Of a DNA stretch of 64,000 nt, positions 1 through 10,381 are shown piece after piece; within the stretch, counting starts at the first letter, position 1; each line of letters opens with the position of its first letter. The DNA lies in the NCBI RefSeq assembly GCF_009857915.1, contig NZ_WWCM01000018.1, positions 18,356-82,355 on the forward strand, given 5' to 3'. This DNA comes from Duganella qianjiadongensis. Its GTDB lineage: Bacteria; Pseudomonadota; Gammaproteobacteria; Burkholderiales; Burkholderiaceae_D. Below the pieces are notes generated by a model. It was not told the origin of the DNA, ran no database searches, and saw nothing but the letters and a program-made list of their open reading frames with translations. The translations under genes and the position numbers were made by a program.

Positions 1-1
1 G

Positions 2-766
2 GGCAGCGCCGTGACCAAGGCCTTCGGCATCGCTCCGCTGAAAGAAGAAACCTCGACCAACGGCAGCATCGGCATGGTGCTGCGCCCGGCCAGCAATATG
101 TCGCTGACGGCTGACCTGTACGAAATCAAGATCAAGGACCGTATCGTGTTCTCGAGCGAGATCGCACCGGAAGCCAATGGCGGCCCGATTGCCAACATCC
201 TCAAGCCACTGGGCGTAGGTCAGGCACAGTTCTTCACCAACGCGGTCGATACCCGTACCCGTGGTCTGGACATCGTGGCCGAGCACACTTCCAAGTTTGC
301 TGCTTCCACGCTGGTGCTGTCCGGCCAGCTGGGCTTCAACAAGACCGAAGTCACCAAGCGTCACTCCACTTCCAGCGTGCTGACCGGCGCGCAGCTGTTC
401 GACCAGTCGCAAGTCACCCTGATCGAACATGGCCAGCCACGCAAGCACCACGTGGTCGCCGCCGACTACACGGCCGGTCAGTGGAACCTGAACGCGCGCG
501 CCAACTACTACGGCGAAGTGGAAGCAGAAAACTTCAGCCCGCTGCAGAAATGGGATGCGCGCTGGCTGGTCGACACTTCGGTGCGTTATGCCTACACCAA
601 GCGTACCTTCTTCAGCGTAGGCGTGAACAATCTGTTCAACCAGACGCCGTCGAACTGGACCAATGGCGGCGTGTTCCCGCAACTGGGCTTCACCAAGTGC
701 TGGGAAACCTGCCCTATCGGCGTGAATGGCCGCTCGCTCTACGTGCGTGCCGATACCGCCTTCTAA
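2..766 (+). CDS. TonB-dependent outer-membrane receptor, C-terminal part (5' end outside window)
   Basis: The reading frame is open from the first bases of the window, so only about the last 254 residues of a receptor are present. The visible part has the alternating beta-strand pattern of a TonB-dependent receptor barrel: repeated strands such as SLTADLYEIKIKDRIVFSS, a segment RGLDIVAEH, and a final strand ending in Phe (VRADTAF), the usual C-terminal signal for outer-membrane insertion by the BAM complex. The motif SVGVNNLFNQTPS matches the conserved penultimate strand (VxNLFDxxP). Such receptors import siderophores, vitamins or carbohydrates using TonB energy; the substrate cannot be told from the barrel end. 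Two cysteines (KCWETCP) lie in the last external loop. The stop overlaps the stop of the convergent MocR gene by 4 bases. Confidence 0.88.
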   Translation, partial: GSAVTKAFGIAPLKEETSTNGSIGMVLRPASNMSLTADLYEIKIKDRIVFSSEIAPEANGGPIANILKPLGVGQAQFFTNAVDTRTRGLDIVAEHTSKFAASTLVLSGQLGFNKTEVTKRHSTSSVLTGAQLFDQSQVTLIEHGQPRKHHVVAADYTAGQWNLNARANYYGEVEAENFSPLQKWDARWLVDTSVRYAYTKRTFFSVGVNNLFNQTPSNWTNGGVFPQLGFTKCWETCPIGVNGRSLYVRADTAF

Positions 767-2235
767 GCAGCCTTCGTAGTGCTCACAGCTGGCAGCGCTG
801 CTGCCAGCTGCAGCACCAACGCTTCCATCTGCTCGGCTGGCACCTGTGCATAGCCGAGCATCAGTCCCTGCAGGGCCAGACTGCCCTGCGTCGCCTTGGT
901 ACTCAGCGCTTCCGCCACCATGCCCTGCTCCAGCAGACGCTGGCTGATGGCCACATCGCTCCAGCTCTGATCCCTGAAACACAGTACCAGATGCATACCG
1001 GCGCTAACCCCGTGCAGCGTGACGCAACCACCGAGATGGCGCTCCAGCGCGGCCACCAGTGCATCGCGCCGCTGGCGATACAGCCGCCGCATGCGCCGCA
1101 CATGGCGCGCAAACTGTCCGCTCTGCAGGAACTCGGCCAGCGCCAGCTGTTCGGCCACACGTCCGCGTGCCGACGACTGTGCGCGCATCTGCGCAAACGC
1201 CGGCGCCAGCGTGGCCGGCACCACCACAAAGCCTATGCGCAAAGCGGGAAACATGGTCTTGCTGAAGGTACCCAGATACACCACAGGCGCATCATCGGCC
1301 AGCCCCTGCATGGCCGACAGCGGCCCCGCATCGTGGCGGAATTCGCTGTCGTAATCATCCTCGATAATCAGCGCGCCGGCATTGCGGGCGGCCTCGATCA
1401 GCGCGATGCGCCGGCTCAGGCTCAGCACACTGCCCAGCGGGTACTGGTGCGATGGCGTGGTGTAGATCAGCCGCGGCGGGCGCAATAGCCAGTCGTCCGG
1501 CTGCGGCGCGATGCCCTCCGCATCCACCTCGATACCGGCCACATTCAGGCTGGCACCACGGGCCGCCGCCAGCGCACCGGCATAGCCGGGATGCTCGATC
1601 CAGATGGTATCGCCCACATCGGCCAGCGCACGCAAACACATATCGAGGCTGCTCTGGGTGCCATCCGTAATAAACACCTGCGCTGCATCGCACACCACGC
1701 CGCGCGCCGCACGCAAGTGCTCCGCCACGGCCACCCGCAGCGGCCACTCGCCGGCAGCATCACCGTAATTGAGCTGGGCCGGCGTCAGGCTGCGCCACGC
1801 CTTATCCAGCAGGCGGCGCCAAAGCGCCAGCGGAAAGTGGTCTAGCGCGGGCACGCCCGGTACGAAGGCTCCGGCCAGATGCGCCGCCGTGGGCGGTGTG
1901 CGCAGATTGCGTACCCGCTGCGCCAGCCCCGCCTGCACGGCTGCCGGGATGACTTGCGCACTGGCAGCTTGCAAGGGCACCGAAGCCACCACCGTGCCAC
2001 GCCGGTCGCTCTGCACATAGCCTTCGCTGGCCAGCTGCTCATACGCGTACAGCACGGTATTGCGCGCCACCTGCAACTCCTCGGCCAGTGCGCGCGAGGG
2101 CGCCAGCGCCGTACCTGCCGCCAGCGTGCCCTGCCGGATGGCGCTGCGCAGACATTCGTGCAACAGCCGCTGGCGCGACCAGCCGTGCTGCCCGTGGCGG
2201 GCAAGATAGGCGCTGAAAAGCAGGGAATAATCCAT
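763..2235 (-). CDS. MocR-family (GntR HTH + aminotransferase fold) transcriptional regulator, PdxR-like
   Basis: About 490 residues. The N-terminal 75 residues form a GntR-type winged helix (LAPSRALAEELQVARNTVLYAYEQLASEGYV), followed by a full class I aminotransferase fold with the PLP lysine region GTFSKTMFPALRIGF and the upstream signature DDYDSEFRH. MocR regulators bind PLP or an amine-PLP adduct and control vitamin B6 or amine metabolism genes. The ATG at 2235 is preferred over the upstream possibility at 2256 because GGAG lies about 7 bases before it. The gene is divergent from a flavoprotein with the pyridoxamine-phosphate-oxidase fold, its most likely target, and a palindrome lies between them. 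Binding of PLP and the identity of the target are inferred from the family. Confidence 0.88.
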   Translation of the reverse strand: MDYSLLFSAYLARHGQHGWSRQRLLHECLRSAIRQGTLAAGTALAPSRALAEELQVARNTVLYAYEQLASEGYVQSDRRGTVVASVPLQAASAQVIPAAVQAGLAQRVRNLRTPPTAAHLAGAFVPGVPALDHFPLALWRRLLDKAWRSLTPAQLNYGDAAGEWPLRVAVAEHLRAARGVVCDAAQVFITDGTQSSLDMCLRALADVGDTIWIEHPGYAGALAAARGASLNVAGIEVDAEGIAPQPDDWLLRPPRLIYTTPSHQYPLGSVLSLSRRIALIEAARNAGALIIEDDYDSEFRHDAGPLSAMQGLADDAPVVYLGTFSKTMFPALRIGFVVVPATLAPAFAQMRAQSSARGRVAEQLALAEFLQSGQFARHVRRMRRLYRQRRDALVAALERHLGGCVTLHGVSAGMHLVLCFRDQSWSDVAISQRLLEQGMVAEALSTKATQGSLALQGLMLGYAQVPAEQMEALVLQLAAALPAVSTTKAA

Positions 2236-2254
2236 TCTGGCTCCAAAAAATAAC

Positions 2255-2282
2255 ATGGTTCTGGATCTTTTTAAGGAACCAT
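2255..2282. promoter_or_regulatory. Inverted repeat in MocR/flavoprotein intergenic region, candidate operator
   Basis: Perfect 7-bp arms ATGGTTC (2255-2261) and GAACCAT (2276-2282) with a 14-base spacer. A TATAGT box at 2291-2296 could be the -10 of the plus-strand gene; the -35 region is poor, as expected for an activated promoter. Binding by the adjacent MocR regulator is inference. Confidence 0.45.
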
Positions 2283-2324
2283 CACTTCATTATAGTGGCA
2301 CTTCAATTCAACCGGATGGAGCTT

Positions 2325-2981
2325 ATGACCACACCAGAAACTGCCGCAGCGCCCAGCGAGCGTACCCGTATCCGCCGCATTCCTACCAACGCCGCCTATG
2401 ACACGGCCACCCTGCATGCGATCGTCGATGCGGCCTATCTGTGCCACATCGCCTTTGCCGACGACAAGGGCGCGCACTGCATCCCCACGGCTTGCTGGCG
2501 CGAGGACGATCACCTGTACATCCACGGTTCCAACGGCAGCCGCATGCTCAAACGACTGACGGACAGCGAGTGCTGTGTGACGATTACCCATCTCGATGGA
2601 CTGGTGCTGGCACGTTCGGCCTTCAACCACTCGATGAACTACCGTTCGGCCATGGTCTACGGCCGCTTCGAAGTGGTTAGCGATGAGGCGCAGCGCCGTC
2701 ATGCGCTGGAAAACTTTATGGAACATCTGGCGCCGGGCCGGCAGGCGGAAATCCGCCCCGGCTCGGACAAGGAATATGCAGCCACCACCATCCTGCGCAT
2801 CAGCCTTGCGGAAGCTGCCTGCAAAATCCGTAGCGGCGGACCGAATGAGGACGAGGAAGATATGCAGCAGCCTGCGTGGGCGGGCGTGCTGCCGCTGGCG
2901 TTGAAACCGCTGGCGCCAGTCATGGATGCGGGCTGCCTTACACCGGCTCCGCCTTATGTGAACCAGTGGCGGCAGGACTGA
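2325..2981 (+). CDS. Pyridoxamine 5'-phosphate oxidase-fold flavin-binding protein
   Basis: About 218 residues, similar in layout to the FMN-binding split-barrel proteins annotated as pyridoxamine 5'-phosphate oxidase family (NimA/YhbP-like). Visible landmarks are TLHAIVDAAYLCHIAFAD, HCIPTACWREDDHLYIHG, and SRMLKRL, which correspond to the strand order and phosphate-binding segment of the fold. Members bind FMN, haem or F420; the reaction here is unknown. The ATG at 2325 has GGAG six bases upstream, so an earlier in-frame ATG at 2295 is unlikely to be used. It is divergent from a MocR regulator, suggesting control by vitamin B6 status. The last 44 bases overlap the end of the convergent membrane-protein gene. 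Confidence 0.85.
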   Translation: MTTPETAAAPSERTRIRRIPTNAAYDTATLHAIVDAAYLCHIAFADDKGAHCIPTACWREDDHLYIHGSNGSRMLKRLTDSECCVTITHLDGLVLARSAFNHSMNYRSAMVYGRFEVVSDEAQRRHALENFMEHLAPGRQAEIRPGSDKEYAATTILRISLAEAACKIRSGGPNEDEEDMQQPAWAGVLPLALKPLAPVMDAGCLTPAPPYVNQWRQD

Positions 2982-4686
2982 ACTGCTCGCGCCACCAGAG
3001 CACCAGCATGCAGGCGATGCACAGCAGGCCGGCTGGCGCAACCGGTAACAGCGCTGCTACTGGTACTGGTGCTGGTGCGCCGGTAGCACCACCTTCCATC
3101 GACGCTTGCGCCTGCGCAGGGGTGTAGCGCGCGGCGTAGCGCGCCGTGGCGTCGCGCCGCAATGCGCGCTGCCATGCCGGCCAGTCGCTGCTGGCAAATA
3201 CGTACAGGCGCTCCTGCTCCGGCGCCTGCGTAGCACTCAGGGTCATGGGCAGCCACCCTGCCTGCGCAGGCCACAACGCAGCACAGGCCGCATCGGCCTT
3301 ATCCCGCCGGTACTGCAGGGGCAGTTGCGCCTGCCCTTGCACCTGCAGCATGGCGCCGGCCGCAGCTCCCTGCACACAGGCCTCGGTGCGCAATCCTGCC
3401 AGTGGCATAGGATCATCGAGCTGCCATGCCAGTTTGCCCGCACTGGGCAAAGCCATCTCGTCTAGCGCTAGCTGCCACCACGCTGCCAGTGCCTGTGGCG
3501 CGCTGATAGCGTAACGGTGCCAGTCAGTGACGCCCAGCCAGAGCATGCGGCCGCGCTGCATTGCGTGCTGCCATAGCCATGGCTGCTTCCTGTCATCGCG
3601 CGCCAGCACGCTCCAGCCCCCCGCTGATTGCGCCGGATTCCATGGTGCCGGTGCCAATGCCAGCTGCGTGCCTGCCAGCGCGAACTGGCGCATATCTTCC
3701 TTTTCCGTAGTGGCAGACTGCGCTTGCAGGGGCAAGCCGAACTCGCGCTGCCACAGCGCTGCGTCGGCCGCATTCCCGCCCAGTATCACCAGCGGCACGC
3801 CCTGCCGCACCTGTGCCAGCAAGGCACTGCGTGCTGCCGGTGCCAGATGTTCGATATAGGCTGCATCGGCAAACAGCAGATTCGGCGCGCTCAGCGGCTC
3901 GCGCGCCACCTCGTTGCGGCTGACCGCTTTGCCCAGCGTGACATTCCACTCCACCAGCGCGCCACCATCGACCAGCAACTGGTTCAGGCTGCGCGCATCG
4001 AACGAAGCAGCATCGAACAGCCCGCGCACCTGCAACGGCAGCGCATCCTTTACCTGCAAGGGCACCGGCCCCTGAGCGATCACCTTGCCCGCCTGATCAA
4101 GCAGGCGTGCCTGCAGTACCATCGCCTCTGCTACCGGCGGCAACCACTGCACACGTTGGGTTGTGCTGACCGCTGTCGCTACGCCGGAATCGGCCAGTAT
4201 CTGATGATTCTCGGCCAGCAGCTGCAACCGCCAGCCAGCCTGCGCTGCGCCGCGCCGCACCGTCAGCGTGAACTGCCGCCCCAGCGCCAGCGTGCGCGGG
4301 AAATCCAGCCAGAGCAGATCGGCTGCCTTCGGTGCCCATTGCAGCGGACGGGCTGGCACATCGCGCCACTCTGCGTCGCGCAAGCCATCGCCGCGCAGAT
4401 CGATCTCGCTGGCAGCGGCCACGCGCGATAACTGCGCAGCCGTCACCGCAGTTGCCGCATCGCTCTGGATGGTCAGTGGCGCTGCCGCTCCGGCAGGTAG
4501 ACGCAGGCCAGCCAGTGTCAGTGCTAGTGCCAGACCAGCCACCAGCACCAGCGCGGCATTGATCTGCTGGCGCTTGCGCAGGTACAGCGCAGCGCTTACC
4601 AGTCCGCTCAGGGCAACCGCCAGCGGCAGCAGCCATTCCACCGGCGCGATCGAATTGAATACGGCGGTTATCACGGCACTATTCAT
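2938..4686 (-). CDS. Membrane protein with GATase-like middle region, last gene of the TldD/E-MoxR cluster
   Basis: About 582 residues. Two hydrophobic helices lie near the N-terminus (VEWLLPLAVALSGLVSAALYL and INAALVLVAGLALALTLAGL) and one near the C-terminus (VPVAALLPVAPAGLLCIACMLVLWW), with a long region between them presumably facing the periplasm. The middle contains LLFADAAYIEHL and VRQGVPLVILGGNA, resembling the class I glutamine amidotransferase-like fold found in membrane partners of DUF58/MoxR proteins. The start ATG at 4686 overlaps the preceding stop (ATGA), so translation is probably coupled. The function is not known; context places it in an envelope complex driven by the MoxR ATPase. 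The 3' end overlaps the convergent flavoprotein gene. Confidence 0.75.
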   Translation of the reverse strand: MNSAVITAVFNSIAPVEWLLPLAVALSGLVSAALYLRKRQQINAALVLVAGLALALTLAGLRLPAGAAAPLTIQSDAATAVTAAQLSRVAAASEIDLRGDGLRDAEWRDVPARPLQWAPKAADLLWLDFPRTLALGRQFTLTVRRGAAQAGWRLQLLAENHQILADSGVATAVSTTQRVQWLPPVAEAMVLQARLLDQAGKVIAQGPVPLQVKDALPLQVRGLFDAASFDARSLNQLLVDGGALVEWNVTLGKAVSRNEVAREPLSAPNLLFADAAYIEHLAPAARSALLAQVRQGVPLVILGGNAADAALWQREFGLPLQAQSATTEKEDMRQFALAGTQLALAPAPWNPAQSAGGWSVLARDDRKQPWLWQHAMQRGRMLWLGVTDWHRYAISAPQALAAWWQLALDEMALPSAGKLAWQLDDPMPLAGLRTEACVQGAAAGAMLQVQGQAQLPLQYRRDKADAACAALWPAQAGWLPMTLSATQAPEQERLYVFASSDWPAWQRALRRDATARYAARYTPAQAQASMEGGATGAPAPVPVAALLPVAPAGLLCIACMLVLWWREQFSPAATGSHKAEPV

Positions 4687-6725
4687 TGCGCAGACTCTTT
4701 GCCATTCCACGCGCGGCGGAACGGCGTATCACTGACGCTGCGCGACTGCAGCAACACGGGCGCTTGCGTCAGCGTGCCGCGCAGCCATGCGCGCAACTCG
4801 CCACGGCAAGGGATGCAGCCATCCTGCACATCCTGCACGGAGCGCTGTGCCGCCAGTTTCTGTTCGGGATCACTGATGCGCTGGCTGATAGCGTCTCGCG
4901 CAGCCTTGCTCCATAGCGCAGGCAGCGCGCCATCCTGCGCCAGCGCCTGCACCAGTTCGCGTACTTCCGCAGGCACGCTGGAACTGGCCGTGCCTTGCGC
5001 ACGCTGGTAACCCAGCACGCCGACGATGTCGCCACTCATGCGCTTCTCCTCTTTTAGTGCGGGCGGCACAAAAGCGGTGCGGTGCAGGTAGACACGCTCG
5101 GCAGCCTGCAACTCCTTGATCGCTTCCAGTGCCTTGTATTCCGGCGGCAGTGCCGTCTTCGGCGTGATCGCGCGCAGCGACTTTTCGGCATCCCACATGG
5201 CGGCCAGCGCGCGTTTCAGTATCGCCTTGGTCTTGGGATCGAAGATGGTGGCATTGTCTTCCTGATCGTGCGCATGGCCGAACTCCTTGAGCATGGAACT
5301 GTCGCGGCCAAAGCCGCCCGCTGGCGGCGCTGCGCCTTCATGGCCATGCTCACCCTCATGCTCATCGCCGAACAGGCTGGATTCTTCGCCGAGGAACTGG
5401 CCGTAGCGCAGACGCAGCTTGGCCTGATCATTGGCGATAGCCTCGCTACGGCTGCGCACCGTGGCGGCCGGCATAGCGGGCGGCGCCTGCATGTCGGCCA
5501 GCAGCTGTTCCGTATCGATGATGATCTGGCGCTGACTGCGCAGCGTCTCCGGCTTGGCCAGGCTGGGCAGCGCCGTCGAATCGAGACTCTCGGCTTCGGG
5601 CGCGGGCAGACGCAGCGTATAGGTAGGTGACTGGGTGGTATGCGGATGGTCAGGCGCATTGTCGGTCGCCCGCACGAAGAAATACAGCTCGTCGCCCGCT
5701 TCCATGCCTAGCTCGCTCAGGCTCCATTGCTTCTTCCAGTTGCGCTCCCTGGGGTTGGCCGACTGCGGCAGCGGCACTTCACGGTCGCTGAACCGGATAT
5801 TCTCGCCGCTGCCGCGCGCCAGCGTCATGTGCAGGCTGGCACGGCTGATGGCGTAATCATCTCTGGCGCTGACCGCGATCTGCACGCTGCGCGCGTCGCG
5901 CGCCAGCACATGTATCAGTTCGGCCGGTTCGGCGATCGTCACCTCCGGTGCCTGATCGGCAATCACGCGGATGTTATAGCGGGTGGCGCCCGCCTGACGC
6001 AGCCGCCAGAACAGCGATTCTTCCACCCGCTGCTTCACACAGTCCGCCGTCACTTCGAGCTTACTGCCGTCGCCCAGTTCCACCACAGGCCGCGCACTGC
6101 CTGCATTTTTTGCGCACCAGTACACCTCGGAATACTGCGGTATCTGCACATCGCGCGCGGCCGTCTCGAAGCCCGGCCTGCCGGTGTAGGCAGGAGGCTG
6201 GACACGCAGATACACTTCGCCGCCACCCGCCACAAAGGCGGCACGCTGCGCCACCATGGGGGCAGCACCGGCCTGCTGGCGGCTCTGGCACACACTGCCG
6301 CCAGCGATCCACAGCAGCGCAGCCAGCAAAGGCAGCAGCGGCCAGCGCACGCGGCTGCGCGCAATGGCGGCATATTCCGTCTCGCCCAATACGGCATGCA
6401 GGCGGGCCAGCAAGCGTTGCTGCTGCAGTCGGCCTATCGACGAAATGGCGTCCATCGCCAGCAGATCCGCACTGTCTTCCAGTGCAGGCACGGCCGCGTT
6501 CAGCCAGCCGGTCCATTCGCTATGGATGCGCCGGCGCCAGCGCCGCAAATCCGCTACCACCCACAGCAGGGCCATAGCCAGACCAGCCAGCATGGCAGCA
6601 CGCGCCGCGGGCAGCAGCCATGCCGCCAGCAGAAACGGTAGCAGCAGCGCCAGCCAGACCGGCAGGCGGCGCAGCAGCACGGCACGCTGCAGGCGCTGGC
6701 GTAGCAGATCAGTTTCGGCGTGCAT
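4683..6725 (-). CDS. DUF4175-like large membrane protein of the MoxR/DUF58 cluster
   Basis: About 680 residues. Two or three membrane helices occur within the first 150 residues (LPVWLALLLPFLLAAWLL, ARAAMLAGLAMALLWVVADL, and WPLLPLLAALLWIAGGSV), followed by a long soluble region with a beta-rich part around residues 190-370 (YLRVQPPAYTG, DDYAISRASLHMTL, GDELYFFVRATDNAPD) and a charged helical tail with an His/Glu-rich stretch (HEGEHGHEGA). This architecture matches the DUF4175-type proteins that sit beside MoxR, DUF58 and BatA-like genes. The gene overlaps both neighbours by a few bases. No enzymatic motif is recognised. Role in an envelope stress or protein-maturation complex is inference from context. 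Confidence 0.75.
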   Translation of the reverse strand: MHAETDLLRQRLQRAVLLRRLPVWLALLLPFLLAAWLLPAARAAMLAGLAMALLWVVADLRRWRRRIHSEWTGWLNAAVPALEDSADLLAMDAISSIGRLQQQRLLARLHAVLGETEYAAIARSRVRWPLLPLLAALLWIAGGSVCQSRQQAGAAPMVAQRAAFVAGGGEVYLRVQPPAYTGRPGFETAARDVQIPQYSEVYWCAKNAGSARPVVELGDGSKLEVTADCVKQRVEESLFWRLRQAGATRYNIRVIADQAPEVTIAEPAELIHVLARDARSVQIAVSARDDYAISRASLHMTLARGSGENIRFSDREVPLPQSANPRERNWKKQWSLSELGMEAGDELYFFVRATDNAPDHPHTTQSPTYTLRLPAPEAESLDSTALPSLAKPETLRSQRQIIIDTEQLLADMQAPPAMPAATVRSRSEAIANDQAKLRLRYGQFLGEESSLFGDEHEGEHGHEGAAPPAGGFGRDSSMLKEFGHAHDQEDNATIFDPKTKAILKRALAAMWDAEKSLRAITPKTALPPEYKALEAIKELQAAERVYLHRTAFVPPALKEEKRMSGDIVGVLGYQRAQGTASSSVPAEVRELVQALAQDGALPALWSKAARDAISQRISDPEQKLAAQRSVQDVQDGCIPCRGELRAWLRGTLTQAPVLLQSRSVSDTPFRRAWNGKESAQ

Positions 6726-7773
6726 GGCAGAGTATCCGTTCGATCATGAATAGCGCCAGCAGCAAATAGGCTAGCCAGCGTGCAGGCTGGGCTTCAGCTG
6801 CACTGCCAGGCGCCGGCACTGCACTGGCCCAGTGTTGCGAGGCCAGCCCGTATGGCTGCGCAGCAGCGGCTTGCAACTGCTGCCAGCTCTCGTACAGCGC
6901 ATGGGCAGCTTCTGTATCGCGCGGCGGAAATGCAGCCGAGGTCCATACGCGGCCGCGCGCCGTATCGGCATATTGCAAGCTGATTCCGTTAAAGCTGAGT
7001 ACACCTGCGGCGCCCTGCCCGCCCGCTGCCGGCACCTGTGCTCCCTGCCACCAGTGCAGCGCTTTCCAGTTTGCCGGTGCAGCTTCCGGCCGGTCCCAGA
7101 TAATCAGGCTGGTTGCGGGGCCCGGCGTTTCCACCACGCGCAGCGGCTGAACACTCTGGCCGGGGGCAGTGCCAGCACTGGCGAAGGCTGCAAGCAAAGC
7201 GCGCCAGAGCGCAGCGCGTTCCGGCGTGGTCGCCAGCACGATCTCCTGCGGCAGCGACGCTGCCGGCGCAGCAGCACCTGCAGCGGAAGCCACCTTCAAT
7301 GTCACGGCATGGGCAAACTGGGGCGGGTGCGCCGGCATGGCGATGCGCTCGGCGCGGCTGACGATCAGCACATGCGCCGTAGCACGCCATTCGCGTTCGT
7401 GCGCCGCCAGCCAGCGCAGGGGCTGCTCAGGCAGGTCCAGCCGCTGCGCCTGCGCCATACCGGCAGCATCGATCTGCTGCTGCGCCCACGCCGGATCGGC
7501 GCCCTGATCGAGCAGCACCGTATCGCCCCGCCACGGCAGGATGGTGGCCGCCAGCCATGCCAGCAAAGCCAGCAGCAACAGGCAACGCGCCGCCAGCAGC
7601 AGACGGTCGCGCCACTGCCAGATACGCAGTTGCTGCGGCTCTGCTGCGGGCAGAAATCTGGCCGTCGCCAGCGGTTCCGCTTTCAGGCGCTGGCGCTTCT
7701 GCCGGTGCCACCACCACGGCAGCAACAGCAGCGGCAGGGCCAGCCACCAGTAGGGATAGGAACTGACGATCAT
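6709..7773 (-). CDS. BatA-like (aerotolerance N-terminal domain) membrane protein
   Basis: About 354 residues. The N-terminus has the BatA-type pattern: a first helix YWWLALPLLLLPWWWH, a short basic segment, then RLLLAARCLLLLALLAWLAATILPW, with a final hydrophobic helix WLAYLLLALFMIERIL at the C-terminus. The central part (about residues 90-320) is a degenerate von Willebrand-like fold lacking a clear MIDAS motif. Such proteins accompany MoxR and DUF58 genes. It overlaps the upstream DUF58 gene by 4 bases and the downstream gene by 17 bases, so the set is translationally linked. The function is unknown. Confidence 0.78.
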   Translation of the reverse strand: MIVSSYPYWWLALPLLLLPWWWHRQKRQRLKAEPLATARFLPAAEPQQLRIWQWRDRLLLAARCLLLLALLAWLAATILPWRGDTVLLDQGADPAWAQQQIDAAGMAQAQRLDLPEQPLRWLAAHEREWRATAHVLIVSRAERIAMPAHPPQFAHAVTLKVASAAGAAAPAASLPQEIVLATTPERAALWRALLAAFASAGTAPGQSVQPLRVVETPGPATSLIIWDRPEAAPANWKALHWWQGAQVPAAGGQGAAGVLSFNGISLQYADTARGRVWTSAAFPPRDTEAAHALYESWQQLQAAAAQPYGLASQHWASAVPAPGSAAEAQPARWLAYLLLALFMIERILCHARRN

Positions 7774-8672
7774 CGGCCACTGCCTCCGGCGGCGCGCAGC
7801 CAGCAGCGCAGTACTTCCACCACGGGCTGCTCGATGCAGGCTTCACGCTGCACAATATCGCTCTGGCGGCAGGCCCGTACCACGCCATCGAAGTGGGCGC
7901 GGCTCTGTGCGCGATAACTGGCGCGGTCTACGCCGGTGAGCCTATGCAGACCCGTGCTGCGTTCGGGATCACGGTAGGCGCTTCCGGTGCGGAAACTGGC
8001 ATCCATCTCCGCCTGCGTGCGCAGTGTCAGCAGGCGCACATCGTGGTGCATGCGGCGCAGACGCTGCAACGCTTCACTGAGCGGCGAAGGCCAGTCGAGA
8101 AAATCGCTGGCCGCAAATATCACGCTAGGGCTGCGGGCAAAATGCAGATGGGCTTTCAGCACTTCGCTGGCAGGCAGTCCGCCCAGCGGCTGCGCCTTGT
8201 TCAGTTGCGCCAGCACCCGCTGCAGCTGGCGGGGGCCACGGGTGGCAGGGGTGAACTCTACCTTGCCGTCGCTACAGATAACCAGGCCGAAAGCATCGCC
8301 CTGCCGCTGCGCAATCGCCGCCACGCAGGCCAGCACGGTGCGCGCGAACCACAACTTATCGATGCCGTTTATGTCGCGGCTAGGCTCGGCCATCGAAGCC
8401 GTGGCATCAAGCCACAGCCAGACCGCCACGTGACTATCGCGCTCGGCCTCCCGGATAAAGTAGCGGTCGGCGCGGGCCAGCAACTTCCAGTCCACGCGGC
8501 GCCATTCATCGCCGGGTGCATAGGCACGGTACTCGGAAAACTCCACACCGGCGCCGCGCTCGCGGCCTGCATGGATACCATGTCCGAGTCCAGCCAGCAC
8601 GTGACGGATCACCAGATCCAGATCACGGGTCTGCGCCATCATGGCCGAGGTGGGCGCCATCGTCTGCATCAT
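7770..8672 (-). CDS. DUF58 domain protein
   Basis: About 300 residues, the usual size for the short DUF58 family. The signature YAPGDEWRRVDWKLLARADRY is followed by the strand VWLWLDATASM, in the place of a MIDAS-like DxSxS motif. DUF58 proteins have a von Willebrand A-like fold and are partners of MoxR AAA ATPases. The gene follows the MoxR gene by 51 bases and overlaps the BatA-like gene by 4. No strong ribosome-binding site precedes the first of the two adjacent ATGs; the start could also be at the internal ATG (MAPTSAMM). The molecular function is not established for this family. Confidence 0.88.
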   Translation of the reverse strand: MMQTMAPTSAMMAQTRDLDLVIRHVLAGLGHGIHAGRERGAGVEFSEYRAYAPGDEWRRVDWKLLARADRYFIREAERDSHVAVWLWLDATASMAEPSRDINGIDKLWFARTVLACVAAIAQRQGDAFGLVICSDGKVEFTPATRGPRQLQRVLAQLNKAQPLGGLPASEVLKAHLHFARSPSVIFAASDFLDWPSPLSEALQRLRRMHHDVRLLTLRTQAEMDASFRTGSAYRDPERSTGLHRLTGVDRASYRAQSRAHFDGVVRACRQSDIVQREACIEQPVVEVLRCWLRAAGGSGR

Positions 8673-8723
8673 CGCTGCTGTGCTCTTGCCATTCGCCGGT
8701 ATGCCATCGCTCCGCTTACCGCC

Positions 8724-9742
<1,019 letters not shown>

Positions 9743-9746
<4 letters not shown>

Positions 9747-10363
9747 GCTCCCAACGCGTATTGAATGATATTGACGGCAAAGCGGGTGTTATCGACCGCC
9801 AGCCAGCGCTTGTTGCGGAAGTCGTAATCCCACTCGCAACCATAGTCCTTGTTACTGTACAAAAGCCGCACGCGGCCGCCGAATTCCACTGCCTTCAGAT
9901 AATCGTGCACCAGATCGTCGCCCCAGCCGTTCAGCTCCACGCTGGTATTCGGCGGTCCGTCAAAATGGAAGAAGCTCGAATACACGGGGTGGTTATTCGG
10001 TATCTTGTGCAGCGCCCTGGGCCCGAAGATGCGGGCAATCTCGGCCTCGAACGATTTGGCGAACAGACCGTCGATATCGTGGTTGCAGTCGTCCACGAAC
10101 AGGAAGCCGCCGCCGCGGATGTAGCGCTCCAGATTGCGCCGCTCGGCCGGCGTGAACTGCACCAGCTTGTGGCCGGCAAAGTAGCAGAATGGCGCTTCCA
10201 GCATCTTGGGGTCGGATAGCGCAACGATGCGTTCAACGGGATCGACCCGCAAGGTCGTATATTCGACCAGCGAGTTGAGCACATTGCTCGGCATGCGGAT
10301 ATCCACATCCCAGTCGCCCGACTCGTAGGTCAGGCGGGTGAAATAGAAATCGTAACTGGCCAC
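9743..10363 (-). CDS. DUF4159 domain protein
   Basis: About 206 residues, recognised by FYFTRLTYESGDWDVD at the start, LERYIRGGGFLFVDDCNHDIDGLF in the middle and RLLYSNKDYGCEWDYD near the end, which are hallmark DUF4159 segments. The fold is GATase-like. Family function is unknown, but DUF4159 is repeatedly found with MoxR, DUF58 and TldD/TldE genes. The start is GTG at 10363 with AAGG about nine bases upstream. There is no signal peptide or membrane helix, so this copy should be cytoplasmic. It lies 18 bases after a TldE-like gene and overlaps the MoxR gene. Confidence 0.85.
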
Positions 10364-10381
10364 GCTGCCTACCTTGCCGCC

